NCBI GenBank assembly: GCA_024408745.1
Contig: JAKSUS010000024.1
Span: 1 to 10,944 of the forward strand
Reading direction: 5' to 3'
Length of the DNA stretch: 10,944 bases
Source: Candidatus Gastranaerophilales bacterium
Lineage (GTDB): Bacteria; Cyanobacteriota; Vampirovibrionia; Gastranaerophilales; JAILCC01
The position numbers and the translations under genes were made by a program. Shown here one piece after another: positions 6,399 to 10,944 of this stretch. Under the pieces are notes generated by a model. That model was not told the DNA's origin and searched no databases. It worked only from the letters and a program-made list of their open reading frames with translations. The number at the start of each line of letters is the position of its first letter. The first letter of the stretch is position 1.

Positions 6399-7324
6399 TA
6401 CTTTGCCCTCGGATGTGCTTTTGTGTATGCCTGTTTTAATCTTTCGGTTGAAACGTGCGTATAAATTTGAGTGTTAGAAATACTTGCGTGCCCCAATAAT
6501 TCCTGAACGACTCTTAAATCAGCACCTTTTTCAAGTAATTTCGTTGCAAAACTATGTCTGAAAACGTGCGGTGAAATTTTTTTGTGAATTTCAACTTTTT
6601 CCGAAATTTTTTCCAAACATTTATTAACACTTCTTTGATTAAGTCTGTACCCGACACTATTTATAAAAACAGGGGTCTTTTCGTTTATATATTCGTTTTC
6701 AACTGCATAAACTTTTCTAAAATCTTTTAAATATAAATTCAAATATTTTTTTGCACGTTCTGAAATTAAAACAATTCTTTCTTTTGCGCCTTTTCCGAAA
6801 ACGGTAATTTCATTTTCTTCAAGATTTAAGTTTCCGAAATTCAGTCCGCAAAGTTCGCTGACTCTCATTCCGCAGGCATATAAAACTTCTAAAATTGCTC
6901 TGTTTCTTGCGTCAGACGGATTATCGGGAGTTATTAATTCAAAAATTTGTTCAATTTCATCTTCATTTAAAAATGAAGGGAGTTTTTTAGGTTTTTTAGG
7001 ACTTCTTAAAACATCCGCAGGATTATATTCAACTATTTTTTCACGATATAAAAACCTGAAAAATGTTCTTAGTGCTGCAATTTTCCTTGCTAAAGTCGTT
7101 TTAGAATATTCAAAAACCTGAATTTGAGAAAAATAAAGGCGAATTGTATTTGTATTAACATCTGCAAAACTCAAATCTCTGAGCCAATACAAGAAATGTT
7201 CAATATCACCTGTATAAGCACGCAAAGTATGTTTTGAAAGATTTCGTTCAACTTCCAAATAAACCATAAATTCTTCTAATAACTTGTTATTTGTCGTTAT
7301 TAAATCGGATAATTGCTCAGTCAA
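6398..7324 (-). CDS. Tyrosine recombinase, XerC/XerD type (308 aa)
   Basis: Resolves chromosome dimers at dif in the XerC/XerD pair. The N-terminal SAM-like DNA-binding domain (about 14-100) has the family pattern FMVYLEVERNLSKHTLRAY. The catalytic domain (about 115-300) has every active-site residue: Arg154 (CGMRVSEL), Lys178 (GKGAKER), His253 and Arg256 (SPHVFRHSFAT), His279 (LLGHASI) and nucleophile Tyr288 (QIYTH). Length fits XerC/D rather than phage integrases (no arm-binding domain), and nothing nearby looks mobile. Whether it is XerC, XerD or a single XerH-like enzyme cannot be settled here. The start appears to be TTG at 7324, with GGAG ten bases upstream (7338-7335). The next in-frame ATG (codon 20) would remove part of the first helix, so TTG is preferred though the spacing is long. 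First gene of a coupled run with the lipoprotein gene and kdsB. Confidence 0.93.
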   Translation of the reverse strand: MTEQLSDLITTNNKLLEEFMVYLEVERNLSKHTLRAYTGDIEHFLYWLRDLSFADVNTNTIRLYFSQIQVFEYSKTTLARKIAALRTFFRFLYREKIVEYNPADVLRSPKKPKKLPSFLNEDEIEQIFELITPDNPSDARNRAILEVLYACGMRVSELCGLNFGNLNLEENEITVFGKGAKERIVLISERAKKYLNLYLKDFRKVYAVENEYINEKTPVFINSVGYRLNQRSVNKCLEKISEKVEIHKKISPHVFRHSFATKLLEKGADLRVVQELLGHASISNTQIYTHVSTERLKQAYTKAHPRAK

Positions 7325-7435
7325 AATTAATCTTCTCCAAAGATGTTAAGTAACACTTAGTATAATAGCATAATCTTCAATTTTATGATAATATATTACG
7401 CATAAATTAAGAATTTATATCAGGAAGAAATATTT
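7325..7435. promoter_or_regulatory. Divergent promoter region between the recombinase and the 199-aa gene
   Basis: These 111 bases must serve both directions. A perfect TATAAT lies on the plus strand at 7361-7366, overlapping a TATACT on the minus strand at 7364-7359, so the two -10 boxes would be back to back and mutually exclusive. Neither has a recognisable -35 at 17 bases, and other AT-rich boxes (TATATT at 7392-7397) are possible. A good Shine-Dalgarno (AGGAAG, 7422-7427) precedes the plus-strand ATG by eight bases. Exact start sites cannot be assigned by eye. Confidence 0.3.
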
Positions 7436-8035
7436 ATGAAAAAAGTACCTTTTGATCCCGGTTTTGCACCATTCGTTCTTGTTTTTTCAACAAGTTATAC
7501 TTATATGGTCGATGAAGTTAAAAAATTTAAAAATGCGAACCAAAGGAAAATGAAGTATAGAGCCTTAGAAAGCGGAATAATGAAATTATGTGATAATCTT
7601 ATCAGTTTTTACTTTGGCGGAATGTTATACGGTGCTTATTTAAAAAACAAATATAAAGAAACTCCTGCAGAACTTGAAGGAAATGATTTTTTAACCTGGA
7701 CTTTGGAAGAATGTAAAAAAGGTGATGTTGCGATTGAAGTTTTATCTTTGGAAAAATTCATAAAAAGTAATGACAAAAACCCATTCGCAACTAAAAAAAT
7801 TAATCCTAAATATATTTCTGTTATTGATGCTTACATTGAATTTTTAGAAAAAAATCATTACTTTATTGATGTAAAAACAACAGATGATATAAAAATTCCG
7901 ACTTTATTATCTTATGCAAATAAATATAAAGAAGCATCTGTTGATGAAATTTTTGCAACAATACAAGATGCAATTAATTCTAAAAAAATAGAAAAATTGT
8001 TAACTTCTAAATATTTTGAAAAAATTAAAGCTTAA
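7436..8035 (+). CDS. Uncharacterised lysine-rich protein (199 aa)
   Basis: I do not recognise this family. The ATG has AGGAAG eight bases upstream, and base composition matches the neighbours, so the gene is likely real. The protein is basic, with Lys in nearly every segment. Two hydrophobic stretches stand out: residues 9-24 (GFAPFVLVFSTSYTYM) and 56-69 (ISFYFGGMLYGAYL). Neither is long or clean enough for a firm membrane call, and the N-terminus (MKKVPFDPGF) lacks a convincing signal peptide because prolines and an Asp interrupt it. The rest (about 80-199) looks largely helical, with repeated Lys/Glu/Ile/Leu patterns and two separate Cys (52 and 93). It is the only plus-strand gene here, divergent from the recombinase and ending directly against the stop of the M16 gene. 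It shares no operon, so context gives little clue. A lineage-restricted conserved protein is the best guess. Confidence 0.7.
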   Translation: MKKVPFDPGFAPFVLVFSTSYTYMVDEVKKFKNANQRKMKYRALESGIMKLCDNLISFYFGGMLYGAYLKNKYKETPAELEGNDFLTWTLEECKKGDVAIEVLSLEKFIKSNDKNPFATKKINPKYISVIDAYIEFLEKNHYFIDVKTTDDIKIPTLLSYANKYKEASVDEIFATIQDAINSKKIEKLLTSKYFEKIKA

Positions 8036-8043
8036 TTATTTTA
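8017..8043. terminator. AT-only imperfect hairpin over the two abutting stop codons
   Basis: AATTAA (8023-8028) and TTAATT (8032-8037) form a 6-bp stem around loop AGC. After one A-A mismatch the pairing continues between 8017-8021 and 8039-8043 (including a G-T pair). The structure covers both converging stops (TAA 8033-8035 on plus, TAA 8038-8036 on minus) and is flanked by short T-runs in each direction. With almost no G-C pairs it would be weak. It is the only candidate for ending either transcript, since there is no intergenic space. Confidence 0.25.
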
Positions 8044-10822
8044 CAATTCCTTCTAAATACTCTTTGTTTTTATCAAGAGTATTTTGTGAAGCAACAACAG
8101 AAATAACGCTCGGTTTTGTTAAATAATATTTTGCTAAAGTATTGATATTATCAACAGTTATATTATCAATAGCATTAAGTAAATTTTCCAAATATTTATC
8201 TTTGTATAAACTGTTCAGGCTTTCAAACAGACAAACATTTTTACCGGCCGTTGATTCTAAAGCAAATAACAAATTGCTTTTTACCTGTAATTTCGCTGCT
8301 TCAAGTTCTTTTTCGGAAACTTTTTCGTTAATTAATTTATCAATATGATGTTTAAAACCGTTAATTGATTTTTGTAAGTTCAAATGTTGCTGAGGGTTTT
8401 GAGGATTTTCGGTTGTTGTGAAAATTCTCAAAGCTAAAGTTCCCTCATTATCCTGACAAGTATATGAAGAATTTACACGATAAGCTAATTTTTGTTTTTC
8501 TCTTAAATCATTAAATAATCTTGAATTACTGTTACCGCCTAAAATTTCATTTAACAATACAAGACCTGCTTTATCTTTAATATTGCCTGTTTCTTTTATT
8601 CTGAAAAGTTGAACAATATCCGCCTGATTTCTTTCTTGCGTGTCGGTAACGACTTTTGATTTATCAAGTTCTTTTATTTTTAAATCCGTTTTTACCTGAT
8701 TTGGATTATAAGTTTTTCCGTTCGTTGAAATTGTTGAATATAAGGTGTTCAAAATCGAATTATCCTGCATATTACCGCTAACGTTGATATTTAGATTCGC
8801 ATTTGAAACTAATCCTGCATAGAAACATTTAACATCTTCAAAAGTAACTTTATCCAATTCTTCATAAATCTTCCTCAAAGAATAGCCTCTCGGAGAACCT
8901 TCGTATAAAGTTTCATACGCTTTATCGCCTGCATTTTTGGGGTTAGAAAGATAAAGATTTTTAATTTCTGCTTTTGCTCTTTCAAAATTTTCAGGGGTTA
9001 AATTCGGCGTATATAAATTCATATAGAAATTCTTTAACGCCGTTGGTAAACTTTCTTTCGGACAAGAATAATCAAATTTTATGGAATTATTATTAACCGA
9101 AACTTCACTTGATATATTGTTTCTGTCCTCAATATCGGCAAAATCTTCTTCTTTCATCATAAAAGTACCTTTTTGAAGCATATAATTCAAAATAAGTTCG
9201 AGAGGTGCTTTGTTTGAAGTATGCTCTGATTTAACTTCACAAGTTAAAACACAAAGTTTTGATGCCGGTGAATTTAAAGTTGAAATTGTTGCATTGTTAG
9301 GAGTTTTATAAGTTTTTATTTCATAATTTGTTTTTGCTTTTTTGTTTCCGCTAAAAGATATTTGGTTAGTTGTGGCAGGGTGAACAACGCAAACGGATGC
9401 TTTATTCAAATCTAAAAATTTCTTTGCCGAATCCATAACATCAGCAGGAGTAATAGAATTTAAGATTTTTTCATAATCCAAAATGGAATTAAATGAGTTT
9501 TCGTTAATATATGTTCCGCCAACTAAACTTGCAATTCCCATATTTGATTCTGCCATGTGATTTAGCTGATTTTTGACTTTATTTTTTACAATTTGCAATT
9601 CATCATTAGTTAATGGGGTTTGGCTCATTTCATGAATGGTTTTATACATTAATTTTAAAACATCTTCGGTGTTGTTATTTGGAGTAGAGGTTGAAATCAA
9701 AACTGCGGTAGGATCGCTCGCAATATTACTTACGGCTTCCATGCCTGCATTAATATCAAGATTTATTTTTTTCATTTCTTTGGTTAATTTTGCATTTTTA
9801 TAACCTGCCAAGGCTAAAAGTAAAACTTCCGTTGTTATTTTTTCTTTATCATTTTGAGGTCCTGCAAAAGCTAAATTAATTATATGCGATTGGGTATTAG
9901 GAACATATAAATCTTGTCTTACAGGTTTGTCCGTCGGTTTTAATTTTTCATAATATTTGTTATCCTGCGGTTGCGGTTTAAAAGATTTAAAGTTATCGCA
10001 TAATAAATTCAATGCTTTCTTTTCATCAACATCACCTATCAAAATAGTCAGAGCGTTTTGAGGATTATAATGTTTATGATAATAATTTAAAACATCATCT
10101 TTTGTCAGGTGTTCAATATTTTGAACGGAACCGCCGATTAAATCACTGCTTTGCGACTGTATATTAAATAAATTTCTAAAAACGGTATTATTGGCTATGT
10201 TATAAGGGTTATCTGCAAGCATCTGAATTTCGGAAATTACGGGACCTTTTTCTTTTAATAACATTTTATCCAAGAAACTCGGATGAGCGAGCATGTCAGA
10301 ATGCATTTTTATAAATTTTTCCAAATCAGACTCTTTATGAAGAGGTGATTTTATAAAATAATCCGTACTTATAAAACCTGTTGAAGCATTGTATTTTCCG
10401 CCCATGTTGTTTACATTTTCAACAAATTCGGTCGGTTTTAAGTTATCGGAACCGTTAAACAAATTATGTTCAATAAAATGACTTATACCTCTGATTTTAT
10501 CATTTTCGTTCATGGAACCTACTTTAAAATAAGTTCTCAAAACGCATGGACCTTCTTTCTTTGCTATCAGACACTTTTGCCCGTTCGGAAGCAGGTACAG
10601 ATTACCTTTTAAATTCAAATAAGGTAAATTAATTTCCTGTATAAACTTATACGGAGTGTTAACAGGCGCATTGATTGAAGTTATTGCTTTTGCGCAAATC
10701 GGTGAAACAACTCCGCTTGGTTGTTCGGGTTGCGTTATTTTATCGTTATTTTCCTGTTTTTTTATGTTATTAGTTTGCGAAGTGAATTTTATATCACCAA
10801 CACAAATTTTATTTACATTCAT
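8036..10822 (-). CDS. M16 family zinc metallopeptidase, duplicated-domain form (928 aa)
   Basis: A single-chain, two-halved peptidase of the pitrilysin/insulinase clan, similar in length to PqqL (about 930 aa). The first half has the inverted zinc motif HFIEH (His115, Glu118, His119) in GISHFIEHNLFNGS, and the distal ligand Glu198 in EKGPVISEIQML with Glu191 before it, so it should be active. The M16 C-domain follows (about 240-420). The second half (about 505-928) lacks a zinc motif but keeps the substrate-binding R/Y element SRLFNDLREKQKLAYRV (Arg774, Tyr781). Such enzymes enclose and degrade peptides. No signal peptide is seen: the N-terminus is MNVNKICVGDIKFTSQ, then about 35 polar Asn/Gln/Lys/Pro-rich residues. 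An in-frame TAA at 10843-10841, only 21 bases before the ATG, rules out an upstream start. AGG seven bases upstream serves as Shine-Dalgarno. Whether it is cytoplasmic or exported by another route is unclear. Confidence 0.92.
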   Translation of the reverse strand: MNVNKICVGDIKFTSQTNNIKKQENNDKITQPEQPSGVVSPICAKAITSINAPVNTPYKFIQEINLPYLNLKGNLYLLPNGQKCLIAKKEGPCVLRTYFKVGSMNENDKIRGISHFIEHNLFNGSDNLKPTEFVENVNNMGGKYNASTGFISTDYFIKSPLHKESDLEKFIKMHSDMLAHPSFLDKMLLKEKGPVISEIQMLADNPYNIANNTVFRNLFNIQSQSSDLIGGSVQNIEHLTKDDVLNYYHKHYNPQNALTILIGDVDEKKALNLLCDNFKSFKPQPQDNKYYEKLKPTDKPVRQDLYVPNTQSHIINLAFAGPQNDKEKITTEVLLLALAGYKNAKLTKEMKKINLDINAGMEAVSNIASDPTAVLISTSTPNNNTEDVLKLMYKTIHEMSQTPLTNDELQIVKNKVKNQLNHMAESNMGIASLVGGTYINENSFNSILDYEKILNSITPADVMDSAKKFLDLNKASVCVVHPATTNQISFSGNKKAKTNYEIKTYKTPNNATISTLNSPASKLCVLTCEVKSEHTSNKAPLELILNYMLQKGTFMMKEEDFADIEDRNNISSEVSVNNNSIKFDYSCPKESLPTALKNFYMNLYTPNLTPENFERAKAEIKNLYLSNPKNAGDKAYETLYEGSPRGYSLRKIYEELDKVTFEDVKCFYAGLVSNANLNINVSGNMQDNSILNTLYSTISTNGKTYNPNQVKTDLKIKELDKSKVVTDTQERNQADIVQLFRIKETGNIKDKAGLVLLNEILGGNSNSRLFNDLREKQKLAYRVNSSYTCQDNEGTLALRIFTTTENPQNPQQHLNLQKSINGFKHHIDKLINEKVSEKELEAAKLQVKSNLLFALESTAGKNVCLFESLNSLYKDKYLENLLNAIDNITVDNINTLAKYYLTKPSVISVVASQNTLDKNKEYLEGIVK

Positions 10823-10864
10823 GAACTTACCTGCCTCATATTAATAATAAAACAATAAATACGG

Positions 10865-10886
10865 AAAAATTGCCATGCCGGGCATG
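10865..10886 (-). terminator. Minus-strand hairpin with T5 tail upstream of the M16 gene
   Basis: On the minus strand GC-rich arms CATGC (10886-10882) and GCATG (10878-10874) enclose loop CCG. After GCAA comes a run of five T (10869-10865). It could terminate a minus-strand gene lying beyond 10944 and insulate the M16 gene. One arm is shared with the neighbouring longer hairpin, so only one of the two structures can form at a time. The stem is short (5 bp). Confidence 0.35.
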
Positions 10887-10915
10887 CCTTTTTTCATGAA
10901 AAGCATGCTTTTTTT
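10882..10915 (+). terminator. Rho-independent terminator-like hairpin with T7 tail
   Basis: On the plus strand GCATGC (10882-10887) pairs with GCATGC (10903-10908). After a bulged C, TTTT pairs with AAAA (10899-10902), closing a small loop, and seven T follow (10909-10915). That is a textbook intrinsic terminator for plus-strand transcription. However, the nearest upstream plus-strand gene ends at 8035, so its natural client would be antisense transcription or, read the other way, a gene entering from beyond the right edge. Confidence 0.5.
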
Positions 10916-10944
10916 AAGTAAAATTTCCCTTCGATTTTTGAAAA

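Noticed and set aside
6398..7324. Phage or integron integrase marking a mobile element
   Set aside because: The protein has XerC/D length and sequence, no arm-binding domain, no attachment-site repeats nearby, and housekeeping neighbours.
8142..8348. Plus-strand frame of 68 codons within the M16 gene
   Set aside because: Antisense shadow of the peptidase C-terminal region, no supporting start signal.
10656..10844. Plus-strand frame of 62 codons covering the M16 start
   Set aside because: Antisense to the peptidase N-terminus and its leader; no Shine-Dalgarno, unrecognisable product.
10841..10942. Minus-strand open frame through the palindrome cluster, in frame with M16
   Set aside because: It contains several ATGs but ends at TAA 10843-10841 before the M16 ATG; the palindromic, T-tailed sequence is better explained as a terminator.

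Overview
This AT-rich window reads as an envelope and cell-wall block from a Gram-negative, host-associated bacterium. The best guess is a non-photosynthetic gut cyanobacterial relative (Gastranaerophilales / Vampirovibrionia). The support is the very low G+C, lysine- and asparagine-rich proteins, a Kdo pathway gene alongside PBP1A and a lipoprotein, and the short 'IKFTSQ'-type N-terminus on the peptidase at the right edge. That lineage call rests on recall of style, not on a search, and is moderate at best. An outer membrane is supported more directly, because kdsB supplies CMP-Kdo for lipopolysaccharide.

Layout on the minus strand, read right to left in transcription order: an M16 metallopeptidase of 928 residues (10822-8036); then xerC/D-type recombinase (7324-6398), an eight-repeat PQQ beta-propeller lipoprotein (6398-5301) and kdsB (5326-4583), joined by overlaps; a 121-base gap with a candidate promoter; then PBP1A (4461-2407), a soluble histidine kinase (2400-1492) and a REC-GGDEF-REC regulator (1495-197), again tightly coupled; and finally, after a 111-base gap with a better candidate promoter, the first 28 codons of pnp (85-1). 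The only plus-strand gene is an unrecognised 199-residue protein (7436-8035), divergent from xerC and abutting the M16 gene stop to stop.

Functionally, the centre is about the envelope: Kdo activation, peptidoglycan polymerisation and an envelope lipoprotein. A two-component pair sits in the PBP1A transcript. The kinase has no membrane segment, and the regulator has a degenerate first receiver, a GGDEF domain missing its catalytic residues, and one intact receiver at the C-terminus. This is the most unusual arrangement here. It suggests a cytoplasmic signalling module tied to wall synthesis that works by protein contacts rather than by DNA binding or c-di-GMP synthesis.

Three translation starts need attention. 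The kinase and the recombinase appear to use TTG, while kdsB should start at an internal ATG with a good Shine-Dalgarno rather than at the TTG four codons upstream. The right edge carries a compact cluster of GCATGC palindromes that looks like a terminator, possibly bidirectional. No tRNA, rRNA, CRISPR array, insertion sequence or prophage gene is visible.
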